Shown: positions 18,948 to 29,553 of the stretch, one piece after another
Position numbering within the stretch: the first letter of the stretch is position 1
Layout: every line of letters begins with the position of its first letter
Assembly (NCBI GenBank): GCA_946902985.2
Contig: OX336389.2
Location: forward strand, 1,013,731,441-1,013,795,440
Length of the DNA stretch: 64,000 bases
Reading direction: 5' to 3'
Source: Meconema thalassinum
Lineage: Eukaryota > Arthropoda > Insecta > Orthoptera > Tettigoniidae
Translations under genes and position numbers: made by a program
Notes under the pieces: generated by a model
The model's input: the letters and a program-made list of their open reading frames with translations, nothing else
The model's database searches: none
What the model was told of the DNA's origin: nothing

Positions 18948-20202
18948 ATCAGACTTACAAATCCCATAAGGGATTGAAGGGACAGTGCTCAGTTTTTACT
19001 CATCAGGTGAGCAAGTCCTAAGGAGCATAATTTGGTCCAAGCGTTCTCGTTGTCCTAGCGTTGACATACCTATTAATTCTCGGCGTGGTTTCCGGTAGGA
19101 GGCTTGTCACTTCTTTATCAGGTAGTCTCTTCTTCCCCCTTTGGATGTTTGGCTACAATTTATAATGCCTCACCGCAATTAAGACATCTATGCGGAGTTC
19201 TACTGGAATGCCTGTCAGAATGCCGAATGACTTGTCATCTCTATTACACGTATACATCTTTTGCACATGTAGGATGTGTGTGTAGGGGGGGGGGGGTGTT
19301 TTCATACCAAATGCCTTACTGCTTCTATGACACATATGGTTAATCCCCTTGGTACGAATAATCACTTTGTAGAGAGGGGTATACGGTATAGTATGAATCT
19401 ATTTCCTTAGTCTCATCTGTGTTCTTTAATCGATTCTTCCTAAATGAACACTCTATCTAGATGCATAGCTGGTAGCGATTTAATGGTCATTGCACGTGAG
19501 TTTTCCTAGTTTTCTCCACTCTTGTCTCACCTTTGCTGTTCTTGACCCTTGCTTTCCTCCCCATCTTGCGAACAATTTCAGGCTAGCCTGGCACTAAAAC
19601 TCCAGATAAGACAGTATCACATGCCTCGCACATGTGTAATATGTTTTAAAAAATATTTATACCGGTAATTCCACTCTGATTTCCTTATTAGTTCTCACAG
19701 ACTTCTTGGCTGATGAACGTAGAGTAATTTTATAGCCTCTTCAATCCGTTCAAAATAGTGCTCTAGTAGTCTGCACTCAATCAATGATACGGCATCAACC
19801 AGTATAAGATCGGCAAGAAAGAAAGAAAGGAAGGAAGAAAGAAAGGAAGAAAGAAATAAAATAAAATAATTGTTTGCACTGCTTTACATTCACAACTAGC
19901 TTGGTTGTACACTACAAGATGTACGCACAAGATTTTGATTTATTATTTTTTGTTTTGGTGTGCCTTTATTTATTACGGTACATTTGAAAAAAATAAAAAA
20001 TAAAAATGAGCTCGTTGCTATTACCGGCGCTCGACAACTACTTAATGCACCCCACCTAGGCATGAGCAAAATCCTACCCTTTTCCCATTTCTGTGTTCCT
20101 GGGTACATGGTGTCCGTGCTCAGTTCGCTCGCTGGCAAACCAGATCTGCCCGTGTTCGTTCTTCTGGTCAAGCCTAGTATCAGGCTCATTTATCACGCCA
20201 GC
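18872..20202. other. 3' flank of the carrier gene; simple repeats only
   Basis: Begins as the probable carrier 3' UTR, with (AAAT)n at 18912-18948 that includes AATAAA. Further on are a G-run at 19287-19296 and a purine-rich GAAA/GGAA tract at about 19814-19860. No coding region with recognisable domains was found. It ends at the hAT terminus at 20203. Confidence 0.6.
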
Positions 20203-21348
20203 CAGAGGCGTAATTACGGGGTGGCAAGGGGTGGCAGTTGCCACCCCAGAATTCCCAAACCCCACTTTTTGCCTACAAACAAGTAAAAAATTAGTTTATA
20301 AACTTGGTACAATCTTGATTTTGTTTTTAACTGTATCTCTCAGAAACAATTTAATTACCCAAACAATAATAGCTTTCATTTTCAAAATGATGGCGTAAAA
20401 AGTAATAAAACCATTTGCGTGAATAATGGGACTAAGCGATTAAGCGATATAAATATCACTAGGTGGCAACCCTGTAATATGTAATGCAAAGCAGACATCA
20501 GCTGCTGTCTGTCGTTTGCCTTTTCGAAAGGGATCTACTCGTAATATTCTACCTGTAACGTGTTGCCTTCATTTTCTTGAAATTTCGAAGTTTCTTTCAG
20601 TGAACTATCTGCATCATAGGATTGGATTTCATGTACTGAGACATGGTAAGTTAAATTAATTTCAGTTCAAGTGTCTACCTATTTTATAGGTTAAGTTATA
20701 AGCCAGTTTCTCCCACAGCGCACAGAATAGTATAGTGAAGCCAGTGTCCGCAATATTGATGAGGTCTAGACTCTAGAGAAAGCAAAGTCACGCGTCTGAG
20801 AACGGTCTTGAGTAAAATAAAAGACGGCCATTCACTTACACTGCGGTTTAACACGTTGACTGCAAAATTTGGCTTCATTATGTTCCCAATATGCGAACAG
20901 AGAAATGCACTAATCGCGAAAATAAAGCGCCACGAAAGTGCCGAGTGCGGGAAACTGAGACCACGCGAAATTTAAACTCGCCACAGAGTCAGCTGTCAGA
21001 GAAACATAACCTCAAACGCATAGCATAGAACAAGTCTAGTGTTGTCCAATGTGCTGTAACAAAAAATAAACAAAATATTTTTGCGTTTTTAAGTAACTTT
21101 GATATGGTTAGATTTATTTAAATGTTTTTTTTTATCCAAACAAATTTTTTTTTAAGACGTTGCTACTGAAAGAAAAATATTGTGTGCCTGGTTATTTTTG
21201 CAGTTTTCCACGTTATTTCCGTTCCTCCATGTTCACATTATTTGCCTTATCATATTACAGTTATTATTTTTTGATCTTGTTCTAACGAGGGGAAAATTGC
21301 CTCAAAACATACAGTATATTTTCACCGTTCCTCGTGTTGTGTGTCATT

Positions 21349-22336
21349 TTAAGCCAGTCTTATTTTGTTGTTTATAAACTGATTGGACTGATCAACAAGC
21401 GTGATCCTGCCCATGGTCCAGATATGGCCATATTGCATGTTAAGGAAGGATCATTTCAACCACAAGATTTCGTTTTCCCTAAAAAGGATGGAAGAAGGTT
21501 TAGGCCTGAATGGTACAAAACGTTTTCTTGGCTGGAATATAGTCCTCTAACCGATAAAGCATTCTGTTTTGTCTGTCGTGTGTTTTACAAGGCGGAAAAA
21601 ATGCTGAAGACGCTTTCACAATCAGTGGGTTTTCGAAGTGGAAGAAAGCTGTAAAAGTGTTTGAAAAACATGATTGTAGTAATTTGCATAAGACTACTAT
21701 GACTAAGTTCACCTCTCTACAAGAAGCAGATAGAAGTGGTACTTTTATTGAAAAAGTTAATGAAAAGTACTCCAAAGAAGTTGAAGAAAACCGATTGTAT
21801 TTAGGAGCTTTGTGTGAATCGTTAATATTTTGTGGCAGGCAATCCATTGCTCTCAGAGGACATGATGAATCTGCAGAATCAAAGAACAGAGTAAACTTTT
21901 TGGGGCTGATGGAGCTTCGTTCTAAAGATAGTGATTTGATCAAGAAGTTTTACACTGAGCATCGAAAGAATTTTCAGTACATTTCAGCGACTTTCCAGAA
22001 TGAGTTACTGTTCATTATTGGAGAACAAATCAAGCTGCACATTGCCAAAGAAGTTAAAGAGTCCAAAGTGTTTGCCATTATAGCTGATGAGACTCAAGAC
22101 ATAGGAAAGCACGAGCAAGTAGCTGTCGTTTTAAGGCATGTCAACGATAAATTACAAGTTTATGAGTCGTTTGTAGGGTTTTATCGAGCCAAAAAAACTG
22201 ATGGTGAAACTCTGGCAAATGAACGAAAGAATGTTTTGATTTCACTGGATTTGAACATTAAAAATCTGCGTGCTCAGTGCTACGATGGGGCCTCAAACAT
22301 GAGGGGTCCATATAAAGGAGTGGCAGCTAGAATTAT
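21349..22336 (+). pseudogene. hAT (ZMYM1-like) transposase, N-terminal half
   Basis: Translation starts with a TTF-type zinc-finger region: FVFPKKDGRRFRPEWYKTFS, then WLEYSPLTDKAFCFVCRVF. A frameshift near 21650 moves to a second frame (21657 onward), which carries LCESLIFCGRQSIALRGHDE and then VFAIIADETQDIGKHEQVAV, the DUF4371/RNase H-like start. It ends at LRAQCYDGASNMRGPYKGVAARI where the LINE begins. ZMYM1-like hAT proteins cut and paste their element. The frameshift and insertion inactivate this copy. Confidence 0.82.
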
Positions 22337-22452
22337 TCATATTCATATTCATTCATTTATTTGCAATGGGGGGTGTGTCCCCCGGTGGCAAATTGTATAT
22401 ACATAACAAATAAATAATTATACATAACAATTCAATAACAATTATACAACAA

Positions 22453-24207
22453 TTAAACTGGAGTATTTACACAAATAGTCAGTCTTTTCTTAAACACACC
22501 TATATGTTTGGGAAAAGGCTCTAAGACTGCGGCAGATAGAGAGTTCCAGTTATCAATGGCACGGTTTACAAAAGAATATTTACCATAATTTGTTCGCTGT
22601 GGTCGGCCCTTAACTTTGAAAGGATGATCGCTCCTACCCATGTAAGTGGGCTTTCCCAATCGTTTGCTAAGCTCACCCCATGCTGGTTGATTTGTATACG
22701 TGTTGTACATAGCGCAGAGTCTAGATTTCATCCTCCTAGCCTCCAGTGATTCCCACCCAAGTTTCTTTAACATACGGCTCACACTGCTCCTGGGATTAAA
22801 GTCACTGAGCACAAATCTAGCGGCCTTTCTTTGTACCATTTCCAACTCATTGATGAGCCCTACTTGATATGGATCCCAAACCGCCGAGGCATATTCCAGA
22901 ATAGGTCTTACAAGTGACAGATAGCCTAATTCTTTAGCAGAGGTACTACTTCCTTTCAATACCCTCATTACAAAGTGCAGGGATTTGTAAGCTTTTGAAA
23001 CTACACATCCTACATGACTATTCCATTTCATATCATTCCTTACGTGAACGCCCAAATATTTGCAAGAATCTTCTTCTACAAGTATTTCCGAGCCAATGTT
23101 ATATTGAAAATCCTGCCTTCGCACTTTCCCTATTTTTAAGAGACTACATTTTCTTGTGTTTATTTTCATTTTATTTACAATCGCCCACTTATAGACCAGG
23201 TTCAGGTCCTCTTGAAGCACTGCATTGTCTTGTGAGTCATGTATCTTTCGATATATTACACAATCATCCGCAAACAATCGACAGTCACTGCGAATCCCAT
23301 TTGGTAAGTCATTTATAAACGCCAAAAATAACAAAGTTCCGATTACGCTGCCCTGAGGGATACCCGACGTTACGGTAATTTCATCCGAGAATATGCCTTC
23401 GACTTTCACTTTCTGAGAACGACCCGTCAAAAATTCTTGGATCCATAAAATTACTCTTCTATCAATCTTCGTCGAAGCTAATTTATGGAGTAGCATGTCA
23501 TGCGGAACGACATCAAATGCCTTCGCAAAATCTATAACCACGGCGTCGACTGAAACTCCATGGTCTAACGATTCGCTAATGTCTTGAAAAAGTGATAGCA
23601 TCTGACTCTCGCATGAGTAACCTTTCCGAAATCCATGTTGCCTATCATTAAACCATGATAATGTTTCCCACTGTTCCCTCACGTAGTCGCAAATGAGATG
23701 CTCGATCTGTTTACAAACGATGGACGTAAGGCTAACCGGCCTGTAGTTGCCCAATTCAAGTCTGCTCCCTCCCTTAAATATTGGGACTACCGTAGCTCTT
23801 TTCCAGTCATCTGGGATTTGCGCATTGTTTATGGACACATTAAACATCACCTCCAAGTATCGTGCCACGGCCCTACCTCCTAGTTTAAGTACTTCACTAA
23901 CAAAATTATCAGGACCCTTTGATACATTGAAACGTAGTTTTTGTATTAGCTTTACAATTGCTGACTGGTTTATTTGGAACAGGGGAGCCCCTGATTCGTC
24001 GTTAAGGTCCAACACACAGCTATTGGATTTATTGAACACACTACCGTAAAAGACATTTAATTCATTAGCAATGGCCTGTTTCTCAGTAATTAATTTACCG
24101 TCACCGGACATTATCATCGACAAATTATTTGAATTTCCCTTTCTTCTCCTAACATAACTGTAATTTTTTTTCCACCCGTCACCTCCCGAACCAAGTAAAC
24201 CTTGCAT
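22453..24207 (-). CDS. LINE reverse transcriptase (CR1/L2-like, Jockey superfamily)
   Basis: A 584-codon uninterrupted frame with the RT series: WKRATVVPIFKGG and LGNYRPVSLTS (residues 135-162), VIDFAKAFDVVPHD with motif A Asp226, GIPQGSVIGTLLFLAFINDL (motif B) and LFADDCVIY with the FADD box at 312-315. The C-terminal half has the YLGVHV block and the RTNYGKYSFVNRAIDNWN stretch common in arthropod CR1/L2-type LINEs. It would copy the element RNA onto nicked DNA. The same frame continues upstream but meets one TGA at 24238-24240, beyond which endonuclease sequence follows. The ATG here is therefore probably an internal Met of a longer protein. The RT itself looks intact. Confidence 0.88.
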   Translation of the reverse strand: MQGLLGSGGDGWKKNYSYVRRRKGNSNNLSMIMSGDGKLITEKQAIANELNVFYGSVFNKSNSCVLDLNDESGAPLFQINQSAIVKLIQKLRFNVSKGPDNFVSEVLKLGGRAVARYLEVMFNVSINNAQIPDDWKRATVVPIFKGGSRLELGNYRPVSLTSIVCKQIEHLICDYVREQWETLSWFNDRQHGFRKGYSCESQMLSLFQDISESLDHGVSVDAVVIDFAKAFDVVPHDMLLHKLASTKIDRRVILWIQEFLTGRSQKVKVEGIFSDEITVTSGIPQGSVIGTLLFLAFINDLPNGIRSDCRLFADDCVIYRKIHDSQDNAVLQEDLNLVYKWAIVNKMKINTRKCSLLKIGKVRRQDFQYNIGSEILVEEDSCKYLGVHVRNDMKWNSHVGCVVSKAYKSLHFVMRVLKGSSTSAKELGYLSLVRPILEYASAVWDPYQVGLINELEMVQRKAARFVLSDFNPRSSVSRMLKKLGWESLEARRMKSRLCAMYNTYTNQPAWGELSKRLGKPTYMGRSDHPFKVKGRPQRTNYGKYSFVNRAIDNWNSLSAAVLEPFPKHIGVFKKRLTICVNTPV

Positions 24208-24237
24208 ATAACTGCTCTCTTGATAAGGACTTAAATT

Positions 24238-24660
24238 TCAACATATACTTGTCACTATCATGTCTTTTATTGTATAATTTCCTAATTTTCCGTTTTGACT
24301 CCTAATTTCTCGTGTGTAATACTCAGGATCTGGGTTTTGTTTCAGCAATTTAAATGGGACAAATTTATCAACAGCGCTATTTAAAATTTTCAAAAAGTTA
24401 GTCCACAGGATATTAATGTGATTTCCTTCCGATGCCCATCCTACAAATAGCTCATTCAAATACCCCTGAAACTTGCCATGATCCGCCCTGCAATACTGGA
24501 ATATGATCTTTTTTGCTACATCAGAGTCTAACTTTGTAATGTCACCATATCTAATATTTAATTCAACCCCAGAATGGTCACTAATTCCTGGTACTTTCAG
24601 ACAGTTAATATACAGCTCTACAGACCTTATGAGATAAACATCTAAGGTATTATTGTCTCT
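24238..24660 (-). pseudogene. LINE endonuclease C-terminal remnant, separated by one TGA
   Basis: In the same frame as the RT, this encodes a stretch with GISDHSGVELNI (the SDH motif of APE-type endonucleases) and the linker to the RT. It ends in TGA at 24238-24240. The element's 5' truncation removes the rest of the endonuclease. One nonsense codon is the only visible lesion in the retained ORF. Confidence 0.7.
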
Positions 24661-24673
24661 AGTTGGGAATTAT

Positions 24674-25023
24674 GGAAGAAGCCCCAACAGCAATGTATAT
24701 TCACTGCAATGCACATATATTAAATTTGTGCATTGTAAGCAGTTGTACAAGCGTAACATCATTAAGAAACACTTTTTTTTGTGCTTCAAAGTCTTTACAA
24801 CTTTATTAAGAAATCAACTAAACGACATGCTGTTTTTGAACAAATTCAAAACAGTTCCAAAAGCTTTAGTGGTGGAACTGTAACATTAAAGTCTTTAAGT
24901 GATACCAGATGGGCTTGCCGTGTTGAAGCAGTGCGGTCTTTGTTAGACAATTTCGAAACAAGCTTGGCTTCTATCTCTTGCACCAGGATGTCAGTAACTG
25001 GCCAATGGGTTGAAACCTTGTAA
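24674..25023 (+). pseudogene. hAT transposase, middle part after the LINE
   Basis: Continues the 21349-22336 sequence: EAPTAMYIHCNAHILNLCIV, then a region with TVTLKSLSDTRWACRVEAVRS and LLDNFETSLASI. The C/H-N-H-A-LNL block and the TRW motif are hAT catalytic-domain landmarks. Homology is lost after about 24990. Confidence 0.8.
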
Positions 25024-25038
25024 TATTGTTCCACTGTT

Positions 25039-25440
25039 TCAAAGGAGTTTTATCCCCACCACCAATGTTTGATGGATTTCTCCCTCTTCTTGGCATGTGT
25101 GCTGCTTGGAATCCGCAGTGCTCAGAGATTTCTGTGCAGTGGTTAAATAACTTATTAAAAATTCATCTGTTCTGAAGGATTGTAAGACTTCAGTTGTGCT
25201 GATTTTGACAGATTTCACAACTTCGTAGGTCACATCGCTTGCTTGTAATGTTTTTGACAGTACATCACATTGCGTAAGAACTCTCCTCAGTAACAGCAAG
25301 TCAAACACAAAGCTGAAATCCTCCATGCTCTTTAACAAAGCATTGGCCTGTCCACCACTATCAGGGTCTATGTGTGCAATTTGTTGTAAAGTGTTCAAAC
25401 CGTACTTGTCACACCTATGCCACTTTCATATGTCATGCGA
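25039..25440 (-). pseudogene. hAT transposase segment in inverted orientation
   Basis: A minus-strand frame reads LQQIAHIDPDSGGQANALLK, then FSFVFDLLLLRRVLTQCDVL and SKTLQASDVTYEVV. This is the part that should follow the TRW region in a ZMYM1-like transposase on the plus strand. Its opposite orientation next to 24674-25023 indicates a local inversion within the dead element. Confidence 0.7.
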
Positions 25441-25806
25441 CATAGTGATGGCAGGTATGGGTCATGAACCGTGTTCACCTCTGGGGAAAGGAAATGAAGA
25501 ATAAAATAGTCAAGTTACTTACGTTGGAATCGACATTAATAAATCAATGTTACCACATCCTTTGTAGAGAACAGACCAGTGATGATTGAGTGAAATAGGT
25601 ATAATAAAATAGTTCTAAAGGGAATCGACGATCCGTACTACTGGCCAGAGACATACTGTCCGTCCACCAGCTCATGATCTCAGGGGACTGAAGGGGAGCG
25701 GAGATACATTCCAGCTGCGTTGATTGAGTGGACGTGCCGCTGCAGATATTGCCAACTTAGCACCTATGTTATTCACGCTATGCTTAATCACTGCTACTTG
25801 CGTTTA
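25441..25806. other. no gene seen; contains one half of an 18-bp inverted repeat and the PLE target
   Basis: Flank of the hAT relic. Holds ACTGTCCGTCCACCAGCT at 25655-25672, whose exact reverse complement is at 27998-28015, and the PLE target duplication TACTTGCGTTTA at 25795-25806. Confidence 0.5.
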
Positions 25807-26304
25807 CAAGAGTTTAGTGCGAATACATATAAAATCACTAACCTATTCAAAAAGCAAGGCATAAAGATAGCTTTCACGACGAAAAACACAACCGCTAGGC
25901 ACCTCCTAAATAGTAATCTAAATAAACGTGACCCGTATTCAAGGTCAGGGGTATATTCTATAACGTGCCAAGACACCGATTGTCAAGCTAATTACATCGG
26001 GCAGAGTGGAAGGCGAGTAGACACACGTTATAATGAACATAGGAATGCGATAAGATACGGAACACATTCAGCCGTGTGCGAACATATGTGTGACGCAGGG
26101 CACAGCTTTACCAACATAGAGTCGGACCTTAAAATAATCCATCACGAATCGAAAGGCAGAGCTCTTGACATAAAGGAAGCAATCGAGATACACCTAGCCA
26201 AACGAAACAATCCCAACAATCTAAATGAACACACGTTCATGGAGAGCTCACCCCTCTTCACGCTACTAAAAAACACACCCTGTCGGAAACAAAACACAAT
26301 TTAG
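25807..26304 (+). CDS. GIY-YIG endonuclease domain of truncated PLE
   Basis: Open frame with SGVYSITCQDTDCQANYIG, QSGRRVDTRYNEHRNAI and EAIEIHLAKRNNPNNLNEH. It is closely similar to 6465-6956 and lacks stops over about 165 codons until TAG at 26302-26304. The open frame begins upstream in flanking DNA at 25720, but the element starts at 25807, so no native start is present. Without RT it could at most yield a stand-alone nuclease if transcribed from a flanking promoter. That is unsupported. Confidence 0.8.
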   Translation, partial: QEFSANTYKITNLFKKQGIKIAFTTKNTTARHLLNSNLNKRDPYSRSGVYSITCQDTDCQANYIGQSGRRVDTRYNEHRNAIRYGTHSAVCEHMCDAGHSFTNIESDLKIIHHESKGRALDIKEAIEIHLAKRNNPNNLNEHTFMESSPLFTLLKNTPCRKQNTI

Positions 26305-27147
26305 CGACACAGCCAAGCTAGATAAAAAAGGGGGGAAATTAGGGGGTTATTAATAGGTAAATGTTATCTGGATCAGGTGTACGATGTACTTTTCTTCTGC
26401 AATAAACCAAGGCCCATATTCGCGGCAGTATTAAAGGTGCCGGGACGTCCTCATAAGACCATCAACGCTTAGTTCGAATGGGTTACGCTCCACGCGTGGC
26501 GAGGACTAATCCACGGTCTTTAATAATTGTAGACCCACCTCATTCAATAACATACATCTTATCTAGGTTGGCAACACCTCACATAAACACATCGCTATCA
26601 CTCCCCACAGCACGTAGGAGCAGGGGGGAGAAAGCAGGGAAAAACCAGTCGTTAAGATAACCACCGCAGTCTACCGCATAGTGAGTTCCAGTGAGCACGA
26701 AAACTGCGAGTAGTTGTTGTACGGAAGACAATCAGATAAGTAGTTAGCCTAAAATTTTATAGTTTAACCATAGTTTACAACCATATAATCTCTCTAAAGT
26801 ACAATCTACGGATAGCTATCACCATTTAGCATTTCACCTAACATATATACTGCATTTAGCATACACTGACAGTTGCAGTACCAATACTGCAACTAAATAA
26901 TTGTACATATTGTAAATATTTTCACCTGTATTTCAAACATAGATTTTGTAGCCTAAGTGTAATGGATCTGATGATGATCGCTTGACGATCGAAACTGGTC
27001 ATCCTAGTGTTTTATTAATCTCATGTAATTTATTTCAGGATTAGGGCATAACCCATCTATTTTGGGTACATTCGTGTTGACCGACTGAAAAGCACTAAAC
27101 TCTTGTTTACTAAGGCAACACTGAAAATATGGCTTCAAACACCACAA
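25807..27147 (+). mobile_element. Penelope-like element, second copy, 5' truncated
   Basis: Flanked by a perfect 12-bp duplication TACTTGCGTTTA at 25795-25806 and 27148-27159. It contains only the GIY-YIG frame, the 3' region and the terminal arm; the RT is absent through 5' truncation. It shows the uninterrupted state of the sites where BEL and the SINE entered the first copy, and ends with the complete outer terminus missing from the first copy's right arm. Confidence 0.92.
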
Positions 27148-27159
27148 TACTTGCGTTTA

Positions 27160-28224
27160 GTTTCAATTGTGAAATCGTACGGGTCAGTAGTGTTATGTCG
27201 GAAGTGAAGAAGTAAAGAGTGATACATTCTGAGGGTAGGGAAATAATTAGGAAAGTGATTGAGGGATGTGATGAAGAAGCACTGCACGACTGTTATCCGC
27301 ATCCGCCCCACATCCGCACGACTTTTATCCCAATTCGCACGTTTGTTATCCAAATCTACTGGCATTACAATAATATTTTCGTTCCATGTTTAAAATGAAT
27401 GGTATAGGCCTATAGCCAGAATTGCAACCCCTTTCAGTTATGAGAGTTAATTAATTGTCCTTGACATAATTTTAATGAGATTAGCGTAAATCATCATCTT
27501 ACATTTGTCATGAGAAAAAAAACATAATGGAAAAATATGATATGTCATAATCATCCGGGTCTTAGTAATGATATTCAACAAGTTCGGATTGTATTCTAAA
27601 ACTATCCGCAAATTTACTCCAAACATTGTCCGCAGCTTATCCGCTATCCGCACAGCCATGCAAACTATATCCGCATGGCGAAAACTTTTGCGGATATCCG
27701 TGGGCTTTAGTTATAACCTAAACCGCATGAACTGAATGACGTTTAAGTCTCACAATTTTCAGCGACCTCTTTGCTTTCATCTTTAATCTAAGCGTGAATA
27801 CACATTCTAAACTAGTACGATAATATTACTTAGAAATCTCACTGTGCTGTGTCAACACCATCGACATTAAAAAAAACGTGTTTGCCACACAGCCTGTGGT
27901 GAGTAGATCGCATAAGTATCTGAGGTTGGCACCATTGTCGTTCACGCAGAGGCCAGCTGTCTACTGCTTACTCGTTGCATTCCTGCCAAGGATCTTAAGC
28001 TGGTGGACGGACAGTAGTTAAGTGGGCTATGTTGTGACATATTCACTTTAGCTAGATTTCCTTCACACCTCGCGATATTCGCAGAATAGACCTGTCAAGC
28101 CAAGAGATGGATATGGATGCCACAATTATATTGGTGCCCATATTGGGGCTTTCTCTCAAACCTCTTCACCCTTTTGTGTTACATAGGTTAAATAATTTGT
28201 GAACTAATCCATTATTGGAAGATC
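27160..28224. other. no gene seen; AT-rich flank
   Basis: No recognisable ORF. Several copies of the word ATCCGCA occur around 27297-27690 in either orientation. The right half of the 18-bp inverted repeat is at 27998-28015. Confidence 0.5.
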
Positions 28225-28395
28225 TTCAGTCGGTCAACAGGGGTGTGCCTAAATACATTAGGTGGGGAGTTACAATTCATTTCCTAGTGCCTGAAATTAA
28301 TTACATGAATTACTGTATTTAAACAATTAATAAAACTCTTCTTCTTAATTTAATTAGGCACACTCGAGTTGACCGACCAAAAAGCTTCTAATAAT
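28225..28395. repeat. foldback repeat related to PLE termini
   Basis: The left part has AGTCGGTCAACAGGGGTGTG and the right part its inverted equivalent, ending TTGACCGACCAAAAAGCTTC, enclosing about 110 bp. The same CGGTCAAC word begins the PLE arms at 4985 and ends them near 16850 and 27080. It looks like two PLE-type ends facing each other without coding sequence. Confidence 0.55.
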
Positions 28396-28600
28396 ATGTA
28401 ATTTGTAAACTAGTTTTATTTTGCGGTGTTTTCTACTTAAATACGAATTGTCAAGTCATTCGCTCCAGTGGTTTTGAGGCAACTCATAAAATACAGACGA
28501 ATAGCCAAAAATTAAGCTGAGGATATATTTGGTCATTACACACCTCATCTGGGATAAATACAAGGTTTAAGTCGAAAATTCAAAATGTTTAGACAGAAAC

Positions 28601-28881
28601 TCAGCAATTTTTCTAGGTTTGTGCCGTGTCTTGTGTGGGTTTCGCCTAGGACACCAAGCTGGATCATCAGCGGGCTCTTGGTGTACCCGTCCGGACCCCC
28701 ATAGGAGTAGCGAACTGCGCGCTACCTCCCATTATATAGAGTGCAACTGCGCCACTTTACTGCGAGAACTAAAAGCTCAAGCAGCCTTAACCTCCCTATG
28801 AAGGCTTCCAAAAAGATGGTACAGTGGCTTTCACGGCGAAGCCCCACACAAGACACGGCACACTCCTAGAAAAATTGCTGA
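28601..28881. repeat. foldback (MITE-like) element
   Basis: Imperfect inverted repeats of about 46 bp at 28601-28646 and 28835-28881 (outer word TCAGCAATTTTTCTAGG, then GTGCCGTGTCTTGTGTGGG) flank a 190-bp centre without a transposase. No clear target duplication was identified, so the family is unassigned. Confidence 0.65.
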
Positions 28882-29339
28882 CTTTTAATTCACTGGCTGT
28901 GAAAGCCAATATACCCTCTGGCCAACCGTCGCGGACCCCATGGGGTCCACGGACCAGCTAATGGGAACCTCTGGTTTACTTCATAAAACCACGTTACGTT
29001 AACCATTACACTTTAATATACGTCTGTATATAAATATCAGATTAATAAAAATAAATTCCATATCGTCACAATTCTTGTTACATTTACTGAATAAACATTC
29101 ATTTCAACATTAACTTATATTTGTCATAACAATGGGTCGATGCATTCCAATTACATTCCGTAATCCTTCGTATTTACCGCTAGCTTAGTGTTGTCATAAT
29201 TCCGCTCTTGCAAATGAGCTGTGGTAGTTTTTAGCTTAGGATTAACTCTACCTAAGGGATGATGATAATGGAAAAAAAAAGGAAAAAAGGATGTGGGATT
29301 CGGTGTGGAGAACAAGTATGGGTAGATAGGACGGGAGTC
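28882..29339. other. no gene seen
   Basis: AT-rich sequence with no recognisable coding potential. The last 70 bp may belong to the 3' part of the adjoining SINE. Confidence 0.45.
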
Positions 29340-29553
29340 CAATACATTGGAGAAGGATGAGGAAGGAAGCGGCCGTGGCCTGTCAGAAGGTACCGTCCCA
29401 GCATTTGCCTGGTGTTGAAAATGGGAAACCACGGAAAACCATTTCAAGGATGGCCGACGGTGAGGCTCGAACCCACGCGTCTACCGAGTCATCAGAGAGC
29501 TTGGCCCCATGACCTAACACTGCGCTTTAGTTAGCGTAGCCACTACTGTCGGT
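29340..29553 (-). mobile_element. tRNA-derived SINE, family A, second copy
   Basis: Nearly identical over about 200 bp to 2630-2820, including the B box region (GGTTCGAGCCTCACC read on the minus strand) and the core with CCGTCCCAGCATTTGCCTGG on the plus strand. Ends are approximate. Confidence 0.8.

Larger units (their letters stand above)
22337..24667 (-). mobile_element. CR1/L2-like LINE, 5' truncated, nested in the hAT
   Basis: Flanked by the duplication AATTAT at 22331-22336 and 24668-24673. Removing it restores one reading frame of the hAT transposase across the site, which confirms the ends. The 3' tail (left side, on the minus strand) is a short run of ATGAAT/ATTCAT units instead of poly-A. 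The 5' end lies within the endonuclease domain, so most of the upstream ORF is missing. It is younger than the host hAT. Confidence 0.92.
20203..25440 (+). mobile_element. decayed ZMYM1-like hAT transposon
   Basis: A likely left terminus CAGAGGCGTAATTACGGGGT at 20203 begins with CAG(A/T)GGCG, as hAT ends do. The transposase remnant runs from about 21350 to 22336, is interrupted by a LINE (22337-24667), resumes at 24674-25023, and then appears inverted at 25039-25440. No matching right terminus or 8-bp duplication was found, so the right limit is approximate. The element is older than the LINE nested in it. Confidence 0.7.

Noticed and set aside
18570..20000. Possible duplication of the segment TTTTTTGTTTTGG...TTTATTTATTA near 18577 and 19950
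   Set aside because: About 30 bp of low-complexity T-rich similarity; too weak to support a duplication.
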